In this document: piece after piece, positions 31,972 through 41,954 of the stretch
How positions within the stretch are numbered: position 1 is the first letter of the stretch
How the letters are laid out: each line of letters opens with the position of its first letter
Source: DATNPX01 sp036702975
GTDB lineage: Bacteria; Cyanobacteriota; Vampirovibrionia; Obscuribacterales; Obscuribacteraceae
Assembly: GCA_036702975.1 (NCBI GenBank)
Contig: DATNPX010000015.1
Coordinates: 62,001-126,000 of the forward strand
Direction: 5' to 3'
Length of the DNA stretch: 64,000 bases
Program-made: the position numbers and the translations under genes
Notes under the pieces: generated by a model
Database searches by the model: none
The model's input: the letters and a program-made list of their open reading frames with translations, nothing else
What the model was told of the DNA's origin: nothing

Positions 31972-33267
31972 ATGCCCACCACCTCCGCCACTACACTCAA
32001 GAAACTGCGCGAACTGAGCCAATCTCAGGTTGCTTTGGCTCTTTTCTTGGTTGTTATAGTCAACGTCGTGTTCGCGATTGTGAATCCGTTGGGCAAATAC
32101 CCGCCCGAAAAGCTGCCAACCGAACATAGTTGGATCTGGTGGGCCAGTCAGGATTTTCTCGGACAGAAAGAGACTCCGGCGGTCGTAATTCTTGGTTCGT
32201 CTTTGCTGATGAATCCGTTGCAAGAGCAAGATGCAACATTCCTCGACCGCGAAACGGATGCAGTACTCGACCATCATTCGATGTATCTGGAGTCGTTACT
32301 CAATAAGCGGTTCTACACCACGGCTGAAACCGGCACGCGTAATGCAAATAGTGCGCGACAAAGTATTAGCTGCTTCAATTTCGCTGTACCAGGCAGCTTG
32401 ATGTCCGATAATTATATGGTGCTGCGCACGATGTTGAATGGCGACCGAAAACCGAAGGTCGTTGTGCTGGGGCTTGCTCTACGCGACTTTATCGACAATC
32501 AAGTCACGTGTGCTGCGGCCACTCCCAGCTTTAAGTATCTCGCCAGATACACGGACGTATCTGATCTGATCGACCTGGCCATGCCGAATATCTGGCAAAG
32601 AGGCGAGTACTGGCTGAATAGGCGCGTTTATCTAGTCGGTAAAAAGCTCGATATGCAAGCTGCACTTTCGCAAGCGGCAAGTCAATTGCAACAGGAGACG
32701 ACAGCAACGGGCTCGCCTATGCATGACGGACTGCTCGACTGCCGACTGAATGCATTTGATATGAGCTGTTACGTGCCCGGTGTCAAATCAGAGGTAGAAC
32801 GCCACGTCTGGATGACGAAACCCAATCTAGTACACACATTTCAGGATAATTCCGCAGAGTATCGCCGGCGCTACCGTTCGACCAACAAAACGCTGTTCGA
32901 ATGCCAAAAGTCCTTTCTGGAGAGGTTCTGCGAGCTGGCTACGGCATCAAACATTCGCGTGGTCATGGTCAACATGCCTGTGACAACCGAACACGCAAAG
33001 CTCATGCCCGCCGGCTCTTACTCCGATTACATCAAGTGTTTGAAAGCGGTAAGTGCTCGTTTTCAGGCACCGCTGGTCGATCTCAACAACTGCGGTAAGT
33101 TTACAATTGCCGATTTTGCCGATACGTGCCACATGCAAGGGTCCGGCGGCAAGAAGCTTCTTGACGTGATCGCCGCGGAACTGAGTGAGGACGCTTCTAT
33201 AGCACGATCCTTAGGAGTTCCGCGACCAACGAGCAAACTAGCCGAGTTCGGCCGTACAATCTACTAA
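31972..33267 (+). CDS. SGNH-like membrane-anchored acetyl-transfer partner, copy 1
   Basis: A 431-residue protein with an N-terminal membrane anchor (VALALFLVVIVNVVFAIVN) and an extracytoplasmic SGNH/AlgX-J-like domain. VVILGSSLLMN carries the block-I Ser, SCFNFAVPGSLMSDNY and VVLGLALRDFIDN are central strands, and the C-terminal DTCHMQGSGGKKL holds the Asp-x-x-His pair. It probably takes the acetyl group handled by the MBOAT protein and transfers it to a surface glycan. The gap to the MBOAT gene is 92 bp. Paralogue at 59293. Confidence 0.8.
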   Translation: MPTTSATTLKKLRELSQSQVALALFLVVIVNVVFAIVNPLGKYPPEKLPTEHSWIWWASQDFLGQKETPAVVILGSSLLMNPLQEQDATFLDRETDAVLDHHSMYLESLLNKRFYTTAETGTRNANSARQSISCFNFAVPGSLMSDNYMVLRTMLNGDRKPKVVVLGLALRDFIDNQVTCAAATPSFKYLARYTDVSDLIDLAMPNIWQRGEYWLNRRVYLVGKKLDMQAALSQAASQLQQETTATGSPMHDGLLDCRLNAFDMSCYVPGVKSEVERHVWMTKPNLVHTFQDNSAEYRRRYRSTNKTLFECQKSFLERFCELATASNIRVVMVNMPVTTEHAKLMPAGSYSDYIKCLKAVSARFQAPLVDLNNCGKFTIADFADTCHMQGSGGKKLLDVIAAELSEDASIARSLGVPRPTSKLAEFGRTIY

Positions 33268-33391
33268 GTAGCCGTATCCGGAGCCGGAATTATCCGCTGT
33301 CCGATTTCCAAACTTATCCGCTGGGCACGTAAAGCGGGATATTTTAGGGAGTCACTGTGGAACTTAATTAGGGGAAACAAATTTGGGGACT

Positions 33392-34909
33392 ATGACTAAA
33401 AATTGGGACGACTACGTTAAGGCTGGCGCAGCCGCATTTCAAGAAGGCAACTTCCCTGAAGCCGAAAACTTGATGCACGCGGCCTTGATGGAAGCCGAAA
33501 CAACTAAAGACGACTTGAAAATCGCCCTCAGTCTCGACAATCTGGCTGAGGTCTTTTTCGAACAACAAAAATACGACAAAGCCGAACCCTTGTATCAGCG
33601 CTCACTTACAATCAGGGAGCGCCTGCTGGACCCCGAACACGAAGACGTCGTCGCCAGTCTCAACAATTTGTCAGCACTCTATTTCTTCCAAGAAAAGCAT
33701 GCAGAGGCGGAACCGCTTTGCCGGCAGATAACAGGTATTTACGAGAAAGTTCTTGGTCCTGAGCATCCGGAAGTTTCCACAAGCTTGAACAATCTCGCCC
33801 TCTTACTAAAGGCGCAGAAGAAGTACACCGAAGCGGAACAGACCTTCAAACGGGCGTTGCTCATCATGGAAAAAGCCCTGGGGGCGAATCATCCGGATGT
33901 GGGAACGAGTTTGAACCACCTGGCAAATCTTTATCAGGAACAGAGCAAATATGCAGAGGCCGAGCTGCTTTACGAGCGGTCGCTTGCCTTGCTCGAGACT
34001 TCACTTGGTCCTGAGCACCAAGATCTGATACCAGTGCTTAACAATCTGGTGGATGTGATCAAGTCGCAAGGGAAGCCACAGGAGGCCGAACCCTATTATC
34101 AGCAATTGCTTGCAATTAAGGAGATCAATCTCGGTCCTACGCATCCGGAAGTCTTCGCCACGCTGGATAATCTGGCGACTTTCTACTATTTGCAGGGCAA
34201 ATATGATGATGCTGAAAAGATATACAAACGCATGCTAGCCAGTAAAGAGCGAGCTATCGGTCGCCAAAACCCGCAAATCGTCAGCTGTCTGAGCAATCTC
34301 GCTATGGTCTATCAGGCGCAGCATAAATTTCCACAGTGCGAATCGCTCTACAAAGAAGTGGTGGCAATATGCGAAAAAGCTTACCCACCGGACCATCCTG
34401 AAGTGATTGCCGCAATTTACAATCTGGCCAATATGTACCAAATGAACGGGCGCTATGCGAAGGCAGAACCGTTCTGGAAGCGTCTGAAGACGTTGCAAGA
34501 GAAGCTGCACGGTCCCGATCATCCGGATGTGGCGATGTGCATGAAACATCTCGCTCTGGCCACTTTCCAGCAAGGTAAATACAAAGAGGCTGAGCCGATG
34601 TGGCGCCAGGTCCTGGCTGCCAAAGAGAAAGAGATGGGCTCGGATAATCCGGAAGTTGCAGACTGTTTGCACCACATCGCAGAAGCGCTCCGTTTTGATG
34701 GCCGGTATGATGACGCAGAACCGCTCTATCAGCGCGCTCTGGCTATCCGCCAGAAGCACCTGGGACCGAATCATCCTGATGTGGCGAAGTCGCTCGAGGC
34801 CTATGCACTCTTGCTCGCTTTGACTTATCGTGAAGCGGAAGCTGAACACATGAAGGCTTGCGCGCGTTCGATTAAAACCACAAAAGCAGGGGTGCCTGGA
34901 GTCACCTAA
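33392..34909 (+). CDS. Kinesin-light-chain-type TPR protein
   Basis: A 505-residue cytosolic protein made of about eleven 42-residue TPR units of the kinesin-light-chain type. The repeating core is LNNLAxLYxxQxKYxEAEPLYxRxLxIxEKxLGPxHPxV. It is a protein-interaction scaffold with no catalytic domain. The start at ATG 33392 is chosen, but an in-frame TTG at 33383 has better spacing to AGGGGA. It converges with the hybrid kinase gene. Confidence 0.9.
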   Translation: MTKNWDDYVKAGAAAFQEGNFPEAENLMHAALMEAETTKDDLKIALSLDNLAEVFFEQQKYDKAEPLYQRSLTIRERLLDPEHEDVVASLNNLSALYFFQEKHAEAEPLCRQITGIYEKVLGPEHPEVSTSLNNLALLLKAQKKYTEAEQTFKRALLIMEKALGANHPDVGTSLNHLANLYQEQSKYAEAELLYERSLALLETSLGPEHQDLIPVLNNLVDVIKSQGKPQEAEPYYQQLLAIKEINLGPTHPEVFATLDNLATFYYLQGKYDDAEKIYKRMLASKERAIGRQNPQIVSCLSNLAMVYQAQHKFPQCESLYKEVVAICEKAYPPDHPEVIAAIYNLANMYQMNGRYAKAEPFWKRLKTLQEKLHGPDHPDVAMCMKHLALATFQQGKYKEAEPMWRQVLAAKEKEMGSDNPEVADCLHHIAEALRFDGRYDDAEPLYQRALAIRQKHLGPNHPDVAKSLEAYALLLALTYREAEAEHMKACARSIKTTKAGVPGVT

Positions 34910-34935
34910 AATAGGCTTCTGTTAGCACTTGCCAG

Positions 34936-37900
34936 CTAGCTCTTGCCTGTGGTTTGCGCAATCACATCGCGGGGCGGCAAAACGTCTGCTAGCAGTTCGC
35001 GCACAGCATTCAAAAAGTCTTCTTGCGAAGTCTTTGACTTGATCAAATGTTTGGTCAACCCTAGCTGCAATCTCTCCATGTCGGCGTTAGTCAAATCGCG
35101 GCTTGTATAAACAAGCAGCGGTGTCAGCTTAGAGCAAGAAGTCTCAAGCTTTTTCACGAGTTCGAAGCCGTCTATTCCCGGCAAACCGAGGTCGAGAATA
35201 ATCAAATCAGGGTGATGTTCGTGCACCATTTGTAGTGCCATAAAGCCAGAAGCGGCCTCGATACACCGAACGCCTAATTCGTTCAACTGGTGAACAATGA
35301 TTTCGCGCGTCGATTGATCATCTTCGACTATAAGCACTTGTGGCCCAGCGATTGAAGGCTTACGCGACAAGCCAACTTTGAGAGAAGCTAAAAGATGGGA
35401 CACATCAACGGGCTTGCGCAACCAGTCTATTAGCATCGGCAGTGAATAGGAGTCGTCAGCCTCCTGTCCGGTCATGACCACGACGGGAATGTTTCTGCCT
35501 TTTGGCGTCTCACGAATACGACGCATCCAATCCAAACCATTTCCATCAGGCAAATGCACATCGAGCAAGACTGCTTGAGGGGGACTTTGGCGTACACACT
35601 CGTCGGCTTCGGCTATAGTGCGAGCAATAGAGACACAATAGTTTTCACCTTCGAGAAGTTGGCTCAGGACTTCTGTCAGTTTTTCGTCGTCTTCCACAAC
35701 CAGGACATAGCCAGCGCGGAAGTCAGTAACGGGCTTCACGGGTTCATCGTGAACCGGCTCTTTGTTTGCGGGGATATCGAAATAGAAAGTGGCCCCTTCC
35801 CCGACTTTCGTATTGACACTGATTGTGCCTCCATGCTGTTCGACGATCGCTTTAGAGATAGCCAGTCCTAGTCCCGTGCCACCTCTCTGGCGAGTGTCGG
35901 TAGAATCTAACTGCTGGAACAAACCGAACAATTTGTGCAGCTGATCTTCGGGGATGCCTGGACCTTTATCAGTGACGCTGTAACGACAGAAAGCACCGTG
36001 GTCAGTTACTTTCACTGTAACATCGCTTTCGCGCGGAGCGTATTTAATGGCGTTGGAGACAAGATTGGCTAAGACCTGAACGACACGGTCTTGGTCAGCA
36101 AAGATCTCTCGCTCGCTCTCAACTACCGACCTAAGCTTGACACCAAACTCGTGCGCCAGGCCATCTGTTCCCTGCAATGTGACATCGACTACCTTTCGAG
36201 CCTTCAGCGGACGCTGTTTCAGCTCAAGCCGCCCAGCTTCAATCTTTCGGATATCGAGAATGTCGTTGATTAATCGAATCAAGCGGTCTGATTCTGAACG
36301 GGCGATATCGACCAACTTCTTCGCTTTGTCTGGAAGTACACCGGCAATGCCGCCTTCTAGCAAGCCAAGCGAAGCACGGATCGACGTGAGCGGTGTTCGC
36401 AACTCGTGCGATACAGTTGAATAGAACTCGCTGACACGGCGCTCCATCTCTTTGCGTTCGGAGATATCATGAACAATACCAACAAGACGCTCGGGTTTGC
36501 CGTCCTGGCTATAGACGACCGACCAACGGCCCCAGACCCATCTGATAGTGCCATCTGGTCGCCTGATTCGATATTCTATGGCAGAGCCGCTGTACATCTC
36601 TTTTAAAACATGATGCTTGACTCTATCTCTGTCTTCAGGCACCACCGCATCAAGATAGGAGTTCGCGCGTTCATAGACTTCTGATACCGGACGTCCGAAC
36701 ACTTCCTCAAAAGCAGGACTTACATAAAGAACCTCATTCTGCCCAGGTTTTGCTGAGCTAATCCAGAATATTTCTCGGATATTGTTGGCAAGTTGAAGGA
36801 ACAACATTTCGCGATCGCGTAAACGCTCTTCAGAAGTACGCCGTTCAATGAACAAGCCAAATTGGCTGCCAGTGGCATTGAGCATCTGCAACTGGCTACT
36901 CGTCAATTCAGTAACATCACGGGCAGCCAGAGTAATGACGCCGAGCACCTTCTCATCGCTTCGAACCGGAAAGGCAAACATCGTGTTGAGGTTTTGCTTC
37001 GCTGCCTCGCTGAGCATGGCAGAACCGGAGTGCGATCCTTTACCAACCCAGAGAGGGCCGTTCTCGCTCCAGACTTTTCCTGGAAGCTCCTCTCCTTTAG
37101 CGAGGGAACGCTTGCCGAGAAATTTAAGTTCAGTCTGTTCGACATCGCTGTTTCTACTCCATACGCTAACCAGTTCAAGGGCATCAGCCTCACCTTTAAT
37201 CTCATCTTTGACACGCCAGAACGAACCACATATCCAGCCCAGTTGATCGCACAACTGCTTAAGAACTTGTGGTGCCGCCACTGAAAGTGATTCCGCCTGC
37301 AAGAATATATTAGTCAGCGCATATTGCATATTCTGGCGAGTCTGCGCATCTTTTCTTACAGTTATGTCGTAGACAGAAACGACACTACCTCGTTCCTGTC
37401 CGTCCACATTCAAAGGCGCGCTCAAAAGCTGCACAGGCATGAATGTACCGTCTTTGCGGCAGAACCTCTCTTCCCTATTTCGACTGCTGCCATCTGTAAT
37501 CGATTTGAGCAGCAAGCAGTTTTTGTCCGGGTTGCTCTCGTCGTGTTGGTGCACGATATCATGCAACGATTTACCGACAAGCTCATCGCTCGAATAACCG
37601 AGCATTTTGGCACCGTTGGCATTTACAAAGAGAACGCGTCCTTGCGTGTCGAGTTGATAAAGTCCCTCAGCCAGACTCTCCATAATTGCTTCCAGGCGCA
37701 CCTGGTTCTCTTTCAGGGTAGTCTGTGCAGCTTTAAATGCTGTGATATCGCGACCTTCCGCAATTATTAGCGCAACTTCTTTGTCTGCGCCGATCAAAGG
37801 CTTTAGTGAAAAGTCCAGCTCTACTTCTTGCCCATTAGCCCGGGTGGCTTTTAATTCAAACCTCTGAATATCACCGGCGGATACAGCTTCCAGAGCTTTC

Positions 37901-38727
37901 TTGAAACGTTCCTGCGCTTCGTTCTGATTCGCCCACCAAGCTGTTTCCCAGAAGGGGCGACCAACCTCCGTCTCTCTCGTCAACCCAACGAAGTCTAGTG
38001 CTGTTTGGTTCGCCTGCAGAAGATTACCTTCTTTGCTGAGCACCCACATCTGCTGAAATGCTTGATTGAAGATACCTGTGAATTGCAGCTTTGAGGCTTT
38101 CAAAAGCTCTTGCGAACGCCGTTCCTCATCCAGATAACGGCGCACTATAAAATAAGCGACAAGCAAAAGTGCAAGTGATAGAGCGAGCAAAACACCTTGG
38201 CTAAGAAGAATGCTGTTTGTCGCGTCTAAAAAACGTTGACTACGAAGAGCCAATAGCTGCTTCTCTTCGGCTTCACTGACGCTTACCTCGTTTTCAAGCT
38301 CTCTGACAAGACTGAGTGCAGACGCCCCGGCGGCAATGCCACTACCTGTAGTGCTGGCGTCCCAGATGCGTATGGCAGACTTAGCAAAATCTTGTATCTT
38401 TTGGCCGTGCATTTGTTGAACGGCATTGTCTGTAGTCTTGCCCAACAACTCACTGCAGATGGCACTTAGCTCGGTAGAGTGAGATCTATATTCGGACAGG
38501 AATCTATTATCGCGGCTTGCAGCATAACTGCGGCACTCATCTTCGCACTCGTCTGCAAGCGATCGGCACGAAGCCAACGCTTTCAAAACTTCATGCGAAT
38601 GGGAAACCCAGGAAGCTATATCCCTGCTTTGATGAGCTTGTCTAAGCGCAGTCAAACCGACAAAACCAAGCATTGCCAGCGTGACGACACAGGCAACTGT
38701 AATCTTCTTGCTTATTGACCAATTCAT
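34936..38727 (-). CDS. Hybrid histidine kinase with PAS/GAF sensors and two receivers
   Basis: A 1263-residue inner-membrane sensor kinase. Two membrane helices (about 9-28 and 173-196) flank a helical extracytoplasmic domain. Then follow PAS (about 212-330), PAS (340-455), GAF (470-640), PAS (655-775), HisKA with the phospho-His in VSHELRTPLTSIRA (about 790), HATPase with NLVSNAIKYAP, DKGPGIP and GGTGLGLAISKAIV, and two receivers with Asp in VLLDVHLPDG and LILDLGLPGIDG. The last helix lacks a DNA-binding output. The receiver gene upstream (38826) is a likely partner. An unusually elaborate phosphorelay. Confidence 0.94.
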   Translation of the reverse strand: MNWSISKKITVACVVTLAMLGFVGLTALRQAHQSRDIASWVSHSHEVLKALASCRSLADECEDECRSYAASRDNRFLSEYRSHSTELSAICSELLGKTTDNAVQQMHGQKIQDFAKSAIRIWDASTTGSGIAAGASALSLVRELENEVSVSEAEEKQLLALRSQRFLDATNSILLSQGVLLALSLALLLVAYFIVRRYLDEERRSQELLKASKLQFTGIFNQAFQQMWVLSKEGNLLQANQTALDFVGLTRETEVGRPFWETAWWANQNEAQERFKKALEAVSAGDIQRFELKATRANGQEVELDFSLKPLIGADKEVALIIAEGRDITAFKAAQTTLKENQVRLEAIMESLAEGLYQLDTQGRVLFVNANGAKMLGYSSDELVGKSLHDIVHQHDESNPDKNCLLLKSITDGSSRNREERFCRKDGTFMPVQLLSAPLNVDGQERGSVVSVYDITVRKDAQTRQNMQYALTNIFLQAESLSVAAPQVLKQLCDQLGWICGSFWRVKDEIKGEADALELVSVWSRNSDVEQTELKFLGKRSLAKGEELPGKVWSENGPLWVGKGSHSGSAMLSEAAKQNLNTMFAFPVRSDEKVLGVITLAARDVTELTSSQLQMLNATGSQFGLFIERRTSEERLRDREMLFLQLANNIREIFWISSAKPGQNEVLYVSPAFEEVFGRPVSEVYERANSYLDAVVPEDRDRVKHHVLKEMYSGSAIEYRIRRPDGTIRWVWGRWSVVYSQDGKPERLVGIVHDISERKEMERRVSEFYSTVSHELRTPLTSIRASLGLLEGGIAGVLPDKAKKLVDIARSESDRLIRLINDILDIRKIEAGRLELKQRPLKARKVVDVTLQGTDGLAHEFGVKLRSVVESEREIFADQDRVVQVLANLVSNAIKYAPRESDVTVKVTDHGAFCRYSVTDKGPGIPEDQLHKLFGLFQQLDSTDTRQRGGTGLGLAISKAIVEQHGGTISVNTKVGEGATFYFDIPANKEPVHDEPVKPVTDFRAGYVLVVEDDEKLTEVLSQLLEGENYCVSIARTIAEADECVRQSPPQAVLLDVHLPDGNGLDWMRRIRETPKGRNIPVVVMTGQEADDSYSLPMLIDWLRKPVDVSHLLASLKVGLSRKPSIAGPQVLIVEDDQSTREIIVHQLNELGVRCIEAASGFMALQMVHEHHPDLIILDLGLPGIDGFELVKKLETSCSKLTPLLVYTSRDLTNADMERLQLGLTKHLIKSKTSQEDFLNAVRELLADVLPPRDVIAQTTGKS

Positions 38728-38825
38728 TCCGGCAGTTCCACCAGCATCTCAGCCGTCCCGCCCAAATGCTTCCTTTCCACTTAGAGACTCAGGCTTGGGC
38801 ATCGCACCTCCGATTTGGCGATTGA

Positions 38826-39212
38826 CTACTTATTTCTAACTATTTGCCGGATCTCGTCAGCCAAGCTCATCGGGTCGAACGGTTTGGTAATAACGCCGGC
38901 AGCGCCCAGTTGCAAGTAACTTTCGACTTCGTGCGTTTGCACTTTCGCGGTCATAAAAATGACTGGAACGTTTGCCAATTCTGCTCTCTCTCTTAGCTTA
39001 GCAAATGTGGTTGGTCCATCCATTCCAGGCATCATCATATCCAACAAAATGACATCCGGAATCTTGTCGCTCACCTTCTTGAGTGCATCCTCGCCGGATT
39101 CAGCAGCTGTTATTTCCCAAGTGGTAAGCCCCTCCAAGCTCATCTGGGCTACGAAGCGAATATTTTGATCGTCGTCCACCAACAAGACTTTTTTAATCTC
39201 AGAATCGCTCAT
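38826..39212 (-). CDS. Single-domain response regulator
   Basis: A 128-residue canonical receiver: LLVDDDQNIRF (acidic pocket), the Asp in VILLDMMMPGMDG, Thr in FMTAK and Lys in ITKPFDP. It lies 98 bp upstream of the hybrid kinase gene on the same strand, so the two probably form one phosphorelay. No output domain. ATG at 39212. Confidence 0.92.
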   Translation of the reverse strand: MSDSEIKKVLLVDDDQNIRFVAQMSLEGLTTWEITAAESGEDALKKVSDKIPDVILLDMMMPGMDGPTTFAKLRERAELANVPVIFMTAKVQTHEVESYLQLGAAGVITKPFDPMSLADEIRQIVRNK

Positions 39213-39272
39213 ATAACATTCTTGTATGTTTCTTGCCGTTTGCCATCCCCGGAACGGGTTGCCTCTATAGCG

Positions 39273-41954
39273 TTACCGCTGTTGGCTTTCTAGGCTGGCA
39301 GCCAGCTCGGCTTCTTTCTTTGCTTCAGCTTCTGATCCCGATTTGCTCAAAGCGGCGGACAACATTTTATGCCCTTGAACGAAAGCTGGATACAACTCGG
39401 TTGCCTTACGGTAACTGGTCACCGCATCTTTTATCTGACCCAACTGCATCTGTGCATCGCCCGTAACAATATATGCTCGAGCATCGTAGGGATTCTGTTC
39501 GAGCGTTTTTTTGGCAAAGGCGAGTGCCAATTTTGAATCTTTATTTTTCACAGCAATCTGACCGGCCATTTCATATGCTTGAAAATTTTTGGCGTAGGCG
39601 TCGAGAGCCCCCCGAATTGTCTTTTCAGCCTCAGCCAAATTGCCCGCCCCTTCAAGACCCTCAGCCATAACGCGCAAAGCTTGAGACTTGAGCGAAGGAG
39701 ACGCCGTTTTGGAATCAATTATTTTGAAAAGGGCCTGTTTTGCCTGGTCGCTATTGCCTGTAGCCAGAGAATAACGTCCTACAATCAACAACCACGAGCA
39801 GTCGAGGTCAGTTTTAGCTTCGTCTTTGATATGAGGTTCGACAAGATCCTTGGCTAATGGAGCCTTTCTCATGCGCAAAAAAGTATCGGCAAGCCAAAGA
39901 GACTGTTCAGCCTGTTTCTGTTTGTCCAAGTTGTTGAACGCCTTTGTCGCTTCATCTGCGCTCTTTGCCGTCAGGTCTCGCAACGCTTTCGCCCTGGCAA
40001 GCATAAACTGATCGAGAGTTGGATCACCGCCCGGCTTACGCATGGCGAGGATGGCTTCAAACTGCCCACAAGCATCAGCATAGCGCGTCTCGTGAAGCAA
40101 CAAGGCAGCAAGCGCACGCATAATATCGAGACGTTCTGCCGTCATATCACCGTTTTGAACGAGCAGTTGCTGCAGAGCAAGTGCCGTGACATAAGCGGCT
40201 TCAGCCTGCATATAGTCATCGTTTTCAGAGTAACAGTAGCCCAACGAAACAAGGTCAGGAACTGAACTGGGATTGATATTGAGAGCGCGTGTATACTCTT
40301 TGGCTGCTTGCCCAAACTCTCTCAACTTGATCTTGAGAGCGCCCATTTGACGGTGTGGTTCAGGGTCCGCGGGATCGAGATTGGCAGCTTCCACAAACTC
40401 TTTTTCCGCGTCCTCAACCTTACCGGCACTGGCTAAAGCTTTGGCTAAGCGCAAATGCAGTTTCGCGTCCTTTTGCCTATCTTTCAGCAGCAATGAATAC
40501 TCTACGACCAGTTCATCATAGCGATGCTCGTTTTCCAAAATGAGAATGAGCTTTTCATGCGCAGATGTATTGCCAGGTTCAAGTTTAATCGCTTCCTTCA
40601 ATGTGTCGGCGGCTTTGTTATTTTCGCCAGCCAGCTGCTGCAGGTTAGCCAACTCCACCAGCTCGAAAGCCTTATCCGAACCTAGCTGAACAGCCATTTC
40701 CTGCGCTGCAAGAGCACCCTTCATATCGCCTTGCAAACGTTTCACAGCCGCCTGAGCGCGATAGTATTTAGCATTTTTTGAATCGAGCCTGATGGCGTTG
40801 TCTAGTTCAGCCGAAGCTTCTCGCAAACGCCACTGCTTAATGAAAATCTGGTCAGCGAGATTATAGTGCGCAGACGGATCATCAGGATGCAACGAAATAG
40901 CGAACTTCGCGACATCTAGTGCATCATCAAAATCGTTGCGGCTAACCTTCAAATCGATTAGAGTCTTTCGCACCGAATCTAGACCTGGCTCCACAATCAG
41001 TGCCTGCTCATAGGCAAACTCAGCTTGTGGCTGATGTTTGAGCGAGTACTGTTCGAGGAAGCCGAGTGTTCTAAATCCCCAAGCAAAGTTTGGCGATATA
41101 GCCACGACCTTGCGACAGATACGCGCCGCCTCGTCTGTAGAACCACGTTTGCTTGCCACAGCGGCTTGAGCAAATACACAAATCGGATCAGCAGTCGCTT
41201 CATCGGGAAGCTTCTGCAATAAGGCTGCGGCTTCATCTTTTTGCCCTTCACAGATTTTGTTGAAGGCGCTAATGACAAAAGCGTAACTATTAGGAGAAGG
41301 AGGCGCAGGAGCCGGCTGTTTCGGCGCCGCAGCATCGGATGCTGGCACAGATTTTTCGCTTGCGGCCGTCGTTGTCCTCGCAGTTACAGGAGTGGTCGTT
41401 GTTGCGGTTATAGTAACATCCTTAGGCGTGCTGCCAGCGCCTGCTGAAGTAGAATTGGTCGAAGCGGCGGCAGTCGCCACCGTATTCGGTGCTGCACCAT
41501 CTTTTGCCACGCTTGTACCAGCAGTGGCGTTATTCACAGTCGGCGCCGATGGCTCAGCACCGCAAGCAGTGTTGAGTGCTCCTAACTTTGCGCAGTTATT
41601 CAAATACAAGTATGCGAAGGCGAGCCAGGCAGTCTTCTTATTAGCGACCGTCGCACCTTTAACTTGCCCTTCAAGAACAGCTGCCGCCTCGTCCCATTTG
41701 CCTTGATTGACTAGATGCAGCGTAGAGGGCTCAAGACCAAGGAGCGCGTCGGCTTCCTGGGCCACTTCCCGCTGCACAGACTTGCTCTTGTTCTCTTTCT
41801 CCTTATGCTTTTTCGAAGCATAGGCAGGCTCATTTAACACACCATTGGCAAACCCAAGCGACGCGATGGTGATGAGAAGAGATAGTTTCAGCGCCTTATT
41901 GGCATTTTTTTCTGAGAGTGAAACGGAGCGTTTGGATTGATTAGCTTTGATCAT
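39273..41954 (-). CDS. Large secreted TPR protein
   Basis: An 893-residue protein with an N-terminal signal or anchor (LKLSLLITIASLGFANGVLN, then AYA-SKK) and a low-complexity Thr/Ala-rich linker (about 140-220) followed by some 15-18 TPR units (for example AKYYRAQAAVKRLQGDMKGALAAQE, EPHRQMGALKIKLREFGQAAKEY). It is a periplasmic or surface scaffold. Its ATG shares one base with the mutS stop (TGATG), so the two are translationally coupled, an unexpected pairing. Confidence 0.85.
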   Translation of the reverse strand: MIKANQSKRSVSLSEKNANKALKLSLLITIASLGFANGVLNEPAYASKKHKEKENKSKSVQREVAQEADALLGLEPSTLHLVNQGKWDEAAAVLEGQVKGATVANKKTAWLAFAYLYLNNCAKLGALNTACGAEPSAPTVNNATAGTSVAKDGAAPNTVATAAASTNSTSAGAGSTPKDVTITATTTTPVTARTTTAASEKSVPASDAAAPKQPAPAPPSPNSYAFVISAFNKICEGQKDEAAALLQKLPDEATADPICVFAQAAVASKRGSTDEAARICRKVVAISPNFAWGFRTLGFLEQYSLKHQPQAEFAYEQALIVEPGLDSVRKTLIDLKVSRNDFDDALDVAKFAISLHPDDPSAHYNLADQIFIKQWRLREASAELDNAIRLDSKNAKYYRAQAAVKRLQGDMKGALAAQEMAVQLGSDKAFELVELANLQQLAGENNKAADTLKEAIKLEPGNTSAHEKLILILENEHRYDELVVEYSLLLKDRQKDAKLHLRLAKALASAGKVEDAEKEFVEAANLDPADPEPHRQMGALKIKLREFGQAAKEYTRALNINPSSVPDLVSLGYCYSENDDYMQAEAAYVTALALQQLLVQNGDMTAERLDIMRALAALLLHETRYADACGQFEAILAMRKPGGDPTLDQFMLARAKALRDLTAKSADEATKAFNNLDKQKQAEQSLWLADTFLRMRKAPLAKDLVEPHIKDEAKTDLDCSWLLIVGRYSLATGNSDQAKQALFKIIDSKTASPSLKSQALRVMAEGLEGAGNLAEAEKTIRGALDAYAKNFQAYEMAGQIAVKNKDSKLALAFAKKTLEQNPYDARAYIVTGDAQMQLGQIKDAVTSYRKATELYPAFVQGHKMLSAALSKSGSEAEAKKEAELAASLESQQR